Source of the DNA: Gammaproteobacteria bacterium
GTDB lineage: Bacteria > Pseudomonadota > Gammaproteobacteria > 21-64-14
Assembly (NCBI GenBank): GCA_027013145.1
Contig: JALUXX010000012.1
Coordinates: 26,528-90,527 of the forward strand
Reading direction: 5' to 3'
Length of the DNA: 64,000 bases
Positions 56,416 through 64,000 of the stretch are shown here, one piece after another. Position 1 is the stretch's first letter, and the number at the start of each line of letters is the position of its first letter. A program made the position numbers and the translations under genes. The notes beneath the pieces are model-generated. The model did no database searches and was not told the DNA's origin. It saw only the letters and a program-made list of their open reading frames with translations.

Positions 56416-57560
56416 CAGAACAGGCGGAAACGCATCCGGCCGCGGCGCCGCGCGGGCGCCTGCGGTTCGAGATCCTCGACGATCACGCGCTCGCCCGCCT
56501 GCAACCCGCCCGCCACCACTTCGGTGTACCGGCCGTTGGAGATCCCGGTGCGGATCTGCACCGGCACCGGGCGACCGTCCTCGAGGCGGTAGACGGTCGC
56601 ATAGCCGCGCTTGGCCCGCGGTGTGCGCACGCCCTCGCCGTGCGGACGGAAACGCAGCGCCGCATCCGGTACGCGCAGCACGTTGCGGCGCTCGGCGGTG
56701 ACGACGTTCACGTACGCGGTCATCCCCGGGAGCAGGTCCTGCTCCGGATTCGCGACGTCGATCACCGCATCGTAGGTGACCACGTTCTGCTGGATGGTCG
56801 GATTGAGGCGGATCTGGCGCACCGAACCGTGGAACACCCGGTTCGGGAAGGCGTCGACGGTGAAAGTCACCGGCTGACCCACGCGCACGCCGCCTACGTC
56901 GGCCTCGGCCATGCTGGTGTCGATCTGCATGTGCTTGAGGTCTTCGGCGATCTGGAACAGCGTCGGTGTCTGGAAACTCGCCGCGACCGTCTGGCCGACG
57001 TTCACGGTGCGCGCGACGACCACGCCCGACACCGGCGAACGGATGACGGTGTAGCCGAGGTTGGTACGATCGCGCGCGACCTGCCCGCGGGCGACCTGCA
57101 CGTCCGCCCGCGCCGCCCCGAGCGCCTCCACCGCCTGGTCGAGATCGGCGCGCGAGACGTAGCCCTTGCCGTACAGCACCCGCGTGCGCCGTTCGTTGGC
57201 GCGCGCCAGGCGCAGGCCCGCGAGCGCCTTCTCGAGGTTGCCCCGATCCTGCAGGAGCTGCGCCTTGAACAGCGAGGGGTCGAGTTCGGCGAGGACCTGG
57301 CCGGCCTTGACGCGGTCGTTGAAGTCGGCGAACAGGCGGCTGACCGTTCCGGACACCTGCGTGCCGACGTTGACGAGCGTCACGGGGTTGAGCGTCCCGT
57401 TCGCCGACACCGTGCGCGTAATATCGCCGCGATCCACGGTCTCGGTGCGGTAGCGCTCCGCGCTCCCGCCCGCGCCCTCGCCGCGCAAGATCACATACGC
57501 GCCCAGGGCGACGAGCGCTGCGAGGAGGAAGAGGGTCAGGCGCCTGCCGGTTCGGGTCAT
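56415..57560 (-). CDS. MacA-like periplasmic adaptor (HlyD family)
   Basis: 381 aa. An N-terminal membrane anchor (about 7-25), then lipoyl and hairpin regions: VNVGTQVSGTVSRLFADFND, a coiled-coil hairpin about 100-170, and GYTVIRSPVSGVVVARTVNVG. The beta-barrel and membrane-proximal domains follow. It bridges the permease to the TolC-like channel. ATG overlaps the tolC-like stop by 4 bases. Confidence 0.92.
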   Translation of the reverse strand: MTRTGRRLTLFLLAALVALGAYVILRGEGAGGSAERYRTETVDRGDITRTVSANGTLNPVTLVNVGTQVSGTVSRLFADFNDRVKAGQVLAELDPSLFKAQLLQDRGNLEKALAGLRLARANERRTRVLYGKGYVSRADLDQAVEALGAARADVQVARGQVARDRTNLGYTVIRSPVSGVVVARTVNVGQTVAASFQTPTLFQIAEDLKHMQIDTSMAEADVGGVRVGQPVTFTVDAFPNRVFHGSVRQIRLNPTIQQNVVTYDAVIDVANPEQDLLPGMTAYVNVVTAERRNVLRVPDAALRFRPHGEGVRTPRAKRGYATVYRLEDGRPVPVQIRTGISNGRYTEVVAGGLQAGERVIVEDLEPQAPARRRGRMRFRLF

Positions 57561-59044
57561 CGAACGGGATCCTTCTGCGGTGATGGGGCCGTCGACAGCG
57601 CGCGCGCTGCGTGCAGGTCGAGCCGGCCGAGGGCGCGCGCCAGCGTCGCCCGGCCGATGTACCAGTCGTATCGGGCCTGGATCCATTGGCGCCGCGCGTC
57701 GGCCAGGCTCGCCTGCGCGTTGAGCAGATCGACGATGGTGCCGGCGCCGGCGCGGTAACGGCCCAGCGCCACCGCCGCCGACTCGCGCGCGGACGCGAGC
57801 AGGGCGCGGCTGCTCGCGAGGGTGTCGCGCGCGGTCTCCAGGTTCTGGTAGGCGGTCCACACGTCGAGGGCCACCTGGTTGCGAAGCTGTGCGAGCTGCG
57901 CGCGTTGGTTCTCGAGATCCGCGTCGGCGGCACGGACCTGGTAGGTCGTGGAGAACCCGGTGAACAGCGGGATGTTGAGCGACAGGCCGATGCTCCAGTC
58001 GCGCGTGTCGTTGAGGACATCGGAGTAGGTGTAGCCGGCGTTGCCCGTCAGTGACAGGGTCGGCAGTCCCGCCGCGCGCGCCTGCCGCACCGCCGCGGCC
58101 GCTGCACGCACGCGCGCCTCGGCCGCGGCGAGATCCGGCCGCGCGAGCTCGGCCTGACGGATCAGCGCGCGCACCCGGCGCCGGTCCTGGACCGCGGGCG
58201 CCGCCGCGGGCGGCGGCGCCAGACGCAGCGGCACATCGGCGGCGAGCCCGAGGGCATTGGCCAGGGTCCCGGCGGCGATGCGTTCGGTCCCCTCCGCCTG
58301 GCGCAGCGCCAGACCGGCCTGGGCCGCTGCGGTGCGCGCCTGGAGTTCGTCGGCCAGCGTCGCGGCGCCGACGCGATGGCGCACGCGCGCGGCCTCCAGC
58401 GCCTCGCGGCTCGCGCGCAGCGTGGCGCGCGCGGCGCCGACGGCGGCCCGGGCGGCGAACAAACGATAATACCCCTGCACCGCGCTCAACAGCACCGCCT
58501 GCAGGGTGGCGTTGTGCGTCCAGTCCGCCGCGTACAGGCTCTCGCGGGCGTTTTCGACCGCCGCGCTGCGGCCGCCGAAATCGAACAGGAGGTAGCTGAG
58601 ACTGAGCGCGGGCGAGATCCGGTCCTGCGCCGGGATCTGAAAGCCGCCGGACGAGGAAATCCGTGAACGCGACGCGTTCGCACTGAACCCGAGCGTCGGC
58701 AGGTACGCCGACTCGCCGACGCCGAGCCGCGCCGCCTGGGCCCGGGCCGCGGCCCAGGTCTCTCGCGTCTGCGGGTTCTCGCACAGGGCGCGATCGACCA
58801 CGTCGGCGAGCGTCCAGGCGCGAACGCGCGGGGCGAGGCGCGCACACGGATCCGCGCCGTGCCCGCGCCACGCCGTCGCGCGCGTGGGCGGAGTCCGGTC
58901 GAGCGTGGCGAACGGGTCGTCGAGGAGCCCGCCCGCGCGGGCGCGCGCAGAGGCGAACGCCCCCCCGAACGCGACGGCGCCCACCAGCGCCGCAGCCACC
59001 ACGCGGGCAATGGCGCCCACCGCCTGCCTCGATCGCCCCGACAT
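57557..59044 (-). CDS. TolC-like outer-membrane efflux protein
   Basis: 495 aa from ATG 59044 with GGGAGAGG upstream; the frame extends much further without resemblance. Signal peptide (about 10-40), then two outer-membrane efflux repeats: WTLADVVDRALCENPQTRE, FDFGGRSAAVENARESLYAA, LRQAELARPDLAAAEARVRA and NIPLFTGFSTTYQVRAADA. It forms the outer-membrane duct for the exporter encoded directly downstream. Confidence 0.9.
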   Translation of the reverse strand: MSGRSRQAVGAIARVVAAALVGAVAFGGAFASARARAGGLLDDPFATLDRTPPTRATAWRGHGADPCARLAPRVRAWTLADVVDRALCENPQTRETWAAARAQAARLGVGESAYLPTLGFSANASRSRISSSGGFQIPAQDRISPALSLSYLLFDFGGRSAAVENARESLYAADWTHNATLQAVLLSAVQGYYRLFAARAAVGAARATLRASREALEAARVRHRVGAATLADELQARTAAAQAGLALRQAEGTERIAAGTLANALGLAADVPLRLAPPPAAAPAVQDRRRVRALIRQAELARPDLAAAEARVRAAAAAVRQARAAGLPTLSLTGNAGYTYSDVLNDTRDWSIGLSLNIPLFTGFSTTYQVRAADADLENQRAQLAQLRNQVALDVWTAYQNLETARDTLASSRALLASARESAAVALGRYRAGAGTIVDLLNAQASLADARRQWIQARYDWYIGRATLARALGRLDLHAARALSTAPSPQKDPVR

Positions 59045-59272
59045 GCCTCTCCCGGTACCTGCCTGCACCGGTCCGGGCGACCGGGGACGGGACGACCCGC
59101 GGCGGCCCGGACCGGGCCAGCGCCCCATTCTCGGGGCCGGATCCGGCATTGACAAGTCGCGGGTACCACCGCGGTCGGGGTGGACACGCCCGGTGGCGAC
59201 CCGCCACACCCCGGGGCGCGTGACGCGGGTCACGAAATCCCCGCACGCCGGTTCAGGCGCCGGCGGCGGAGG

Positions 59273-59281
59273 TGTTATAGT
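59273..59281 (+). promoter_or_regulatory. Candidate extended -10 promoter for the aguAB group
   Basis: TGTTATAGT (extended -10: TG, one base, TATAGT) about 45 bases before the small-protein ATG at 59327. No good -35 is seen at 17-18 bases, which is normal for extended -10 promoters. Confidence 0.5.
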
Positions 59282-59326
59282 CATCCGCGTCGGAGCGCAT
59301 ACCGGCGCGACGCAAGGATCGTAACC

Positions 59327-59650
59327 ATGGGCATTCTCCGCGTGATCGTGGTCCTCGCCGCACTCGCCGCAGTCCTTGGATTCGGTATTCCCGCGGCCGG
59401 CGCGGATACGTTTCTGCTCAAGGCCATCCACCAGGCCCCGCCCAACGACGCCAAGGGCATTCCGCGCCCGACCCGCGGCATGACCATGGCGCAGGTCCTC
59501 AAACGCTTCGGCCCGCCGTTGCGCAAGCTGCCGGCCGTCGGGACCCCGCCGATCACGCGCTGGAAGTACAAGAAGTACACCGTCTACTTCGAGGACCGCT
59601 ACGTCATCGACTCCGTGGTGCCCTACCCCTACCCGCCGCGCAGGCGGTGA
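59327..59650 (+). CDS. Small exported BamE/SmpA-like protein
   Basis: 107 aa. Signal peptide (GILRVIVVLAALAAVLGFGI, processing near AGADT). The mature part has GMTMAQVLKRFGPPLRKLPA and RWKYKKYTVYFEDRYVIDSV, resembling the BamE/OmlA small-domain pattern (G-M-T-x2-Q-V, then R-W-x-Y). It is periplasmic and has no lipobox. AAGGA precedes the ATG. Its 13-base distance from aguA suggests co-transcription, but a role in polyamine metabolism is unsupported. Confidence 0.75.
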   Translation: MGILRVIVVLAALAAVLGFGIPAAGADTFLLKAIHQAPPNDAKGIPRPTRGMTMAQVLKRFGPPLRKLPAVGTPPITRWKYKKYTVYFEDRYVIDSVVPYPYPPRRR

Positions 59651-59663
59651 CCGCCCGCCGACG

Positions 59664-60713
59664 GTGAGCGACGCGCGCCGCCTCCCGGCGGAATGGGAAC
59701 CCCAGAGCGGCGTACTGCTCACCTGGCCGCACGACGGCGGCGACTTCGGCCCGGATCTCCACGTGGTCGAGCCGGTCTTCGTCGATCTCGCGCGCGCGAT
59801 CGCCCGCTTCGAGCCGCTGTGGATCGTCTGCCGGGATCCGGCACACCGCGAAGCGGTCGCGCGCCGCCTCGAGCGCGCCGGGGTCCCCGAGCGACGCCGG
59901 CACCTGGAGTGTGCGCCCTCCGACGACTGCTGGGCGCGGGACCACGGCCCGATCACGGTCCTCGATCGCGGACGCCCGGTTCTCGTGGATTTCCGCTTCA
60001 ACGGCTGGGGCGGGAAGTATCCCGCGGCGAACGACGACCGGATCACGGCCGTCCTGCACGCGACGGGCGCCTTCGGCGCCGCGCCCCTGGAATCGGCGGA
60101 CCTGGTCCTCGAAGGGGGGGCGATCGACACCGACGGGCGCGGCACGCTGCTGACCACACGCCGCTGTCTGCGCGCGCCGACCCGCAACCCGGGGCTCGGC
60201 CGCCGCGATCTGGAGGCGCGGCTCGCCGAGCACCTGGGGATCCGCCGGATTCTGTGGCTCGCGCACGGTGCGCTCGCGGGCGACGACACCGACGGACACG
60301 TGGACACCCTGGCCCGTTTCTGCGATCCGCGGACCATCGCCTATCAGGCCTGCGAGGATCCGCGCGACGAACACTACCCCGAACTCTCGGCGATGGCGGC
60401 GGAGCTGCGTGCGCTGCGCGACGGCGAAGGCGCGCCCTACCGCCTGATCCCCCTGCCCCTGCCGCGCCCCGTCCGCGACCGGGACGGGCGCCGGCTCGCG
60501 GCCGGATACGCCAACTTTCTCGTCATCAACGGGGCCGTACTGGTCCCGGCCTACGGGGATCCGGCCGACGCCCTCGCCCGGGAGCGGATCGCGGAGGCCT
60601 TTCCCGGGCGCGAGGTCGTCCCCGTCGCCTGCACGCCGCTGTTGCATCAGAACGGCAGCCTGCACTGCGTGACCATGCAGCTCCCCGCCGGGCTCGGGCG
60701 GCAGGACCTTTGA
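59664..60713 (+). CDS. aguA: Agmatine deiminase
   Basis: 349 aa, GTG start. Pentein-fold motifs: WPHDGGDFG near residue 20, DDCWARDHGPI near 90, FRFNGWGGKYP, VLEGGAID, GDDTDGHVDTLARF with the catalytic His, and NGSLHCVTMQLP with the catalytic Cys (about 335). It converts agmatine to N-carbamoylputrescine and ammonia. The next gene is the following enzyme. The ribosome site is weak. Confidence 0.94.
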   Translation: MSDARRLPAEWEPQSGVLLTWPHDGGDFGPDLHVVEPVFVDLARAIARFEPLWIVCRDPAHREAVARRLERAGVPERRRHLECAPSDDCWARDHGPITVLDRGRPVLVDFRFNGWGGKYPAANDDRITAVLHATGAFGAAPLESADLVLEGGAIDTDGRGTLLTTRRCLRAPTRNPGLGRRDLEARLAEHLGIRRILWLAHGALAGDDTDGHVDTLARFCDPRTIAYQACEDPRDEHYPELSAMAAELRALRDGEGAPYRLIPLPLPRPVRDRDGRRLAAGYANFLVINGAVLVPAYGDPADALARERIAEAFPGREVVPVACTPLLHQNGSLHCVTMQLPAGLGRQDL

Positions 60714-60800
60714 CAGCCGCACGGGCCGCGGCCATCATCGGGCCCCGGCGGGGGCGCGCCCCGGATCCGGAGCGCAGCCGCCCCGCAGGCGTCGGAGGCC

Positions 60801-61685
60801 ATGGATACACTCATCGCCGGGTTGGTGCAGCATCCGTGCAGCGCGGACCGCGAGGGGAACCTCGCCGCGGACGTGGCGGGCATCCGCGCGGCCGCCGCGC
60901 GCGGTGCCCGGCTCGTGCTGCTCCAGGAACTCCACGCCACGCGCTACTTCTGTCAGCGCGAGGATGCGGCGTGCTTCGATTGGGCGGAGCCGATCCCCGG
61001 CCCGACCACCGAGCGGCTCGGGCGCCTGGCGGCGGAGCTGTCGGTCGTCATCGTCGCCTCGCTGTTCGAGCGCCGCGCCGCCGGCGTCTACCACAACACC
61101 GCCGTAGTGCTGGATCGCGACGGCTCGCTCGCCGGCCGTTACCGCAAGATGCACATCCCCGACGACCCGGGCTTTCGGGAGAAGTACTACTTCACGCCGG
61201 GCGATCTGGGCTTCACGCCGATCGATACCAGCCTCGGGCGGCTCGGTGTCCTTGTGTGCTGGGATCAGTGGTATCCGGAGGCGGCGCGGCTCATGGCGCT
61301 CGCCGGGGCGCAGGCGCTACTGTACCCGACCGCCATCGGCTGGGATCCGCGCGATCCCGAGGACGAGCGCAAGCGCCAGCGTGATGCCTGGATCACCGTG
61401 CAGCGCGCCCACGCCATCGCCAACGCACTCCCGGTGCTGGCCTGCAACCGCTGCGGCGAGGAACCGGACCCGGAAGGCTCGACACCGGGCATCCGCTTCT
61501 GGGGGTCGAGCTTCGCGGCCGGGCCGCAGGGGGAGATCCTCGCCGAGGCGCCCGCCGACGCCTCCGCGGTACTCGTCGCGGAACTCCCGCTGGCGCGCAG
61601 CGAGACCCTGCGACGCGCCTGGCCGTACCTGCGCGACCGTCGTGTAGACGCCTACGCGGACCTGCTGCTCCGCTACCGCGACTGA
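60801..61685 (+). CDS. aguB: N-carbamoylputrescine amidase
   Basis: 294 aa, nitrilase superfamily. The Glu-Lys-Cys triad: LLQELHATRYF (Glu), YRKMHIPDDPGF (Lys) and VLVCWDQWYPEAA (Cys). It completes agmatine to putrescine conversion, releasing CO2 and ammonia. ATG preceded by GGAGG at close spacing. 87 bases after aguA; no AguR-type TetR regulator is nearby. Confidence 0.94.
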   Translation: MDTLIAGLVQHPCSADREGNLAADVAGIRAAAARGARLVLLQELHATRYFCQREDAACFDWAEPIPGPTTERLGRLAAELSVVIVASLFERRAAGVYHNTAVVLDRDGSLAGRYRKMHIPDDPGFREKYYFTPGDLGFTPIDTSLGRLGVLVCWDQWYPEAARLMALAGAQALLYPTAIGWDPRDPEDERKRQRDAWITVQRAHAIANALPVLACNRCGEEPDPEGSTPGIRFWGSSFAAGPQGEILAEAPADASAVLVAELPLARSETLRRAWPYLRDRRVDAYADLLLRYRD

Positions 61686-61744
61686 CCTCGGGGCGGGCGC
61701 GCCGCGCCGCGATAGCGGGGCCCGGGCGCGCGCCCCGCGGACCG

Positions 61745-61948
61745 CTACTGGGGCACCACGCGGGTCGTCTGTAACCCCTTGGGCCCCCGGGTCGCCTCGA
61801 ACTCGACCGCCTGCCCCTCTTTCAGCGTCTTGAAGCCCTCCGCCTCGATCGTCGAGTAGTGGACGAAGACGTCCTCGCTCCCGTCGACGGGCGTGATGAA
61901 CCCGTAACCCCGCGCCTGATTGAACCACTTCACTGTGCCGTTTTGCAT
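61745..61948 (-). CDS. Cold-shock protein (CspA family)
   Basis: 67 aa. [14 protein letters not shown] (RNP1) and VFVHYS (RNP2) form the nucleic-acid binding face. Starting at ATG 61948 (GAGG 7 bases upstream) gives the standard length; a GTG 9 bases earlier is less likely. Single-stranded RNA/DNA chaperone. It ends 59 bases from the convergent aguB stop. Confidence 0.94.
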   Translation of the reverse strand: MQNGTVKWFNQARGYGFITPVDGSEDVFVHYSTIEAEGFKTLKEGQAVEFEATRGPKGLQTTRVVPQ

Positions 61949-62383
61949 GCATCCCACCTCTGGTGTACTGATTTATTCTTCGTCTGTGGACCTTGTCCGC
62001 CGCACTCCCGCGGCCGGCCCTCCTCCGTTCCCCGTGCCGCGCCACCGCGAAAGGCGGCGCCGACGACGGCTGCCAGGCTATCGTAGGCCCGGGCCGGGAG
62101 GCTGACAAACCTCCCTCACCCCAGCGAATGGCGCACCCGTGTGCCCCGCTGGACGGCGGGCCGGCGCCGATTATTCCCCGGCCAAGGTCGAATCCGGTCG
62201 CACCCGGCGCTCCCGACCCCGCCGTTTGTGCGATAATGCGCGCCCGGGACTTCAGGTGCCGCCTCGGAAACCGGCGCCAGGGGACTGAGTACGGCCGCTT
62301 CCGCGCCGCCCCGGAACCGGACCGCCGCGCGCGGCTCCTGGGCGTGCGGGGTCCTTCACACGCCGCAGGTAACGGAATCCGTC
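61949..62383. other. Divergent intergenic region between csp and DAHP synthase genes
   Basis: 435 bases. An AT-rich patch immediately upstream of the csp gene (61960-61985) may be its leader or promoter. Toward the plus-strand gene there is a TGCGATAAT extended -10-like element at 62229-62237, giving a leader of about 140 bases. No protein-like ORF or clear riboswitch was recognised. Confidence 0.45.
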
Positions 62384-63523
62384 ATGATCCTCATTCTGAC
62401 ACCGGACACCGATGAGAACAGTCCGGAATATAAAGAGTTATCGAAACATCTTTCGAATCTTCCGAATATCAGGACGCGCGTCCACCGCGAGGTCGGCACC
62501 CAGCAGGTCCTGACCGAGATCTATCTCATCGGCGACACCGCCTCGCTCACCATCGAGGAGATGGAGGCGCTCCCCTGTGTCGAGCGGGTGGTGCGGGTCT
62601 CCCAGGAGTACCGCGTCCTCGGGCGCCACCGCGACGGGCAGCGCAGCACCTCGTTCGAGTACAACGGGGTGCGCTTCGGGCAGGACAACCTCAACGTGTT
62701 CGCCGGCCTGTGCGCGGTGGACACGCCCGAACACGTCGAGCGGATGATGCGCGCCCTGCAGGACCACGGACAGACCTGCACGCGCATGGGCGCCTACAAA
62801 CCGCGCACGAGCCCGTATTCGTTCCAGGGACACGGAAAGGGCTGCCTCCCCTACGTGTTCGAGCTCGCCGGCAAGTACGGGATCCGGGTGATCGCCATGG
62901 AGGTGACCCACGACTCGCACGTGCAGGAGATCCGCGAGGCGCTCGAGCGCACCGGCCGCCCGACCGGGGTCATGTTGCAGATCGGGACGCGCAACACACA
63001 GAATTTCGAACTGCTCAAGAGCGTGGGCCGCCAGCAGGAGTTCCCGGTCCTGCTCAAGCGGGGTTTCGGCATCACGCTAGAGGAATCCTTGAACGCGGCC
63101 GAGTACCTGGCCAGCGAGGGCAACCACCGCGTCGTCTTCGGGCTGCGCGGGATGAAGACCAACATGGGCGACCCGCACCGCAACTTCGTCGATTTCGCCC
63201 ACGTGCCGGTGGTCAAGCGCCTCACGCGGATGCCCGTCTGCGTCGATCCCTCCCATTCCGTGGGCAGCCGCGACGCCGGCCCCGAGGGACTGCTCGACAT
63301 CCTGCACGTCACCGCCCAGGGCATCATCGCCGGCGCCAACATGGTCCTGGTCGACTTCCACCCCGAGCCGAGCAAGGCGCTCGTCGACGGTCCGCAGGCC
63401 CTCACCCTGGCGGAACTGCCCTATTTTCTCGAGGACGTACGGATCGTGCGCGAGGCCTACGAGCGCCGCGCGGCGCTGGCGGCCGCGCGCTCCGCCCGCG
63501 ACGACCCGGCGCGCGCCCGATGA
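62384..63523 (+). CDS. 3-deoxy-7-phosphoheptulonate synthase (AroA-beta type)
   Basis: 379 aa. An N-terminal ferredoxin-like/ACT regulatory domain (about 1-95: MILILTPDTDENSPEYKELS; GTQQVLTEIYLIGDT) precedes a KDO8P-type barrel: RMGAYKPRTSPYSFQGHG, LQIGTRNTQNFELL, PVLLKRGFG, GLRGM and DPSHSVGSRD. It makes DAHP from PEP and erythrose 4-phosphate, first step of aromatic synthesis. The domain order resembles the Thermotoga enzyme rather than E. coli AroFGH. Feedback control by aromatic amino acids through the N-domain is inferred. Confidence 0.9.
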   Translation: MILILTPDTDENSPEYKELSKHLSNLPNIRTRVHREVGTQQVLTEIYLIGDTASLTIEEMEALPCVERVVRVSQEYRVLGRHRDGQRSTSFEYNGVRFGQDNLNVFAGLCAVDTPEHVERMMRALQDHGQTCTRMGAYKPRTSPYSFQGHGKGCLPYVFELAGKYGIRVIAMEVTHDSHVQEIREALERTGRPTGVMLQIGTRNTQNFELLKSVGRQQEFPVLLKRGFGITLEESLNAAEYLASEGNHRVVFGLRGMKTNMGDPHRNFVDFAHVPVVKRLTRMPVCVDPSHSVGSRDAGPEGLLDILHVTAQGIIAGANMVLVDFHPEPSKALVDGPQALTLAELPYFLEDVRIVREAYERRAALAAARSARDDPARAR

Positions 63524-63551
63524 TCCCGCGCGGCGGCCGCCGCGCCGCCGC

Positions 63552-64000
63552 TCAATCCGATCGACCGACCTCGCCGCCCAGACGCCCGGCCTTGCGCAGG
63601 CGTTCGACGTAGCGATAGAGGGTGCGCTCGCTCACGCCGAGTTCGGCGGCCGCCCGCCGGCGGTGTCCGTCGAAACGCTCCAGGGCGGCGAGGACCGCGG
63701 ATTCCTCGAGGCCGCGGCGCGCGCCCGCCGGCGGCACCGGCGCGGCGCGGCCCGGTGCGCCAGCGGCGCCGCCCGGCCCGCCGAACTCGACATGCTCCGG
63801 GCGGATCATGCCCCCGCCCGCCAGGATCGCCGCACGCTCGACGACGTTGCGCAGTTCGCGCACGTTGCCCGGATAGTCGTGGTCGAGCAGGACCTCGGTG
63901 ACCTCCGGCGCCAGCGGCACGTGGCGCTCGCCCTCGGGCATCCGGAGCAGAAAGTGTTCCGCGAGCGCGGGGATGTCGTCCTTGTGCTCGCGCAGCGCCG
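63552..64000 (-). CDS. Sigma-54-dependent Fis-family regulator, C-terminal part (5' end beyond window)
   Basis: The window holds about 149 codons. LREHKDDIPALAEHFLLR and HDYPGNVRELRNVVERAAIL are the end of the AAA+ sigma-54 activator domain. A Pro/Gly/Ala linker and a Fis-type helix-turn-helix (AAAELGVSERTLYRYVERL) follow. The input domain is off the edge, so response regulator versus other NtrC-type cannot be told. An in-frame ATG at 63941 is internal, not the start. Confidence 0.92.
   Translation of the reverse strand, partial: ALREHKDDIPALAEHFLLRMPEGERHVPLAPEVTEVLLDHDYPGNVRELRNVVERAAILAGGGMIRPEHVEFGGPGGAAGAPGRAAPVPPAGARRGLEESAVLAALERFDGHRRRAAAELGVSERTLYRYVERLRKAGRLGGEVGRSD

Overview
The window is a very GC-rich, gene-dense bacterial chromosome segment, almost entirely housekeeping. 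The gene content points to a gammaproteobacterium: PilZ, RNase E with a long basic C-terminal tail, Trm112/YcaR, the two-subunit PycA/PycB carboxylase, LolCD, MsbA/LpxK/KdsB and agmatine catabolism. From about 13.9 to 54.2 kb the order (tatD-pilZ-holB-tmk-mltG-pabC-fabF-acpP-fabG-fabD-plsX-rpmF-yceD-maf-gph-rluC-rne-ptpA-kdsB-trm112-lpxK-exbD-exbB-comEC-lolD-lolC) closely follows, from memory, the Pseudomonas aeruginosa PA2959-PA2988 region. The insertions here (pabB, fabH, pycAB, a minor-pilin operon, msbA plus a WaaA-like gene) and the absence of murB and sppA argue against Pseudomonas itself. The exact order within the class cannot be fixed from this sequence alone.

Layout. 1-4.4 kb: a fatty-acid degradation operon (thiolase tail, FadB/FadJ-like enzyme, acyl-CoA ligase, hotdog thioesterase). 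4.4-6.5 kb: an XRE regulator and a HemN-like radical SAM protein on the minus strand. 6.8-9.4 kb: a DUF1800/DUF1501 pair. 9.4-10.25 kb: a small WxxGxW-repeat lipoprotein bracketed by two copies of a roughly 153-bp palindromic repeat. 10.3-13.9 kb: a GAF-PAS-GGDEF-EAL protein and a stress-protein-like membrane protein. 13.9-26.8 kb: a long minus-strand run from yceD through fatty-acid synthesis, folate pAB synthesis, MltG, Tmk, HolB, PilZ and TatD. A consensus promoter lies directly in front of yceD.

27-30.9 kb: pyruvate carboxylase pycAB and maf. 30.8-32.5 kb: gph-like phosphatase and rluC. 32.5-35.8 kb: rne with a leader of nearly 0.7 kb. 35.9-36.4 kb: low-molecular-weight phosphatase. 36.5-43.6 kb: the minor pilin/PilY1 operon. 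43.8-54.2 kb: an envelope biogenesis run (lolC, lolD, comEC, exbB, exbD, msbA, WaaA-like, lpxK, trm112, kdsB). 54.5-59.0 kb: a MacAB-TolC type exporter. 59.3-61.7 kb: a BamE-like small protein with agmatine-to-putrescine genes aguA and aguB. 61.7-64 kb: cold-shock protein, DAHP synthase, and the C-terminal end of a sigma-54 activator cut by the window edge.

Genes within each run overlap heavily (ATGA, GTGA, TTGA and TGATG junctions), so translational coupling is widespread, and TTG starts are clear for fabF, fabH, msbA and exbB. I see no tRNA, rRNA, CRISPR array, prophage, transposase gene or defence island. The most unusual items are the repeat-bracketed lipoprotein, a WaaA-like protein lacking the usual catalytic residues, a nearly leaderless consensus promoter for the yceD/fab operon, a PabB with the TrpE-like PIAGT motif, and an uncharacterised small secreted protein inside the pilin operon.
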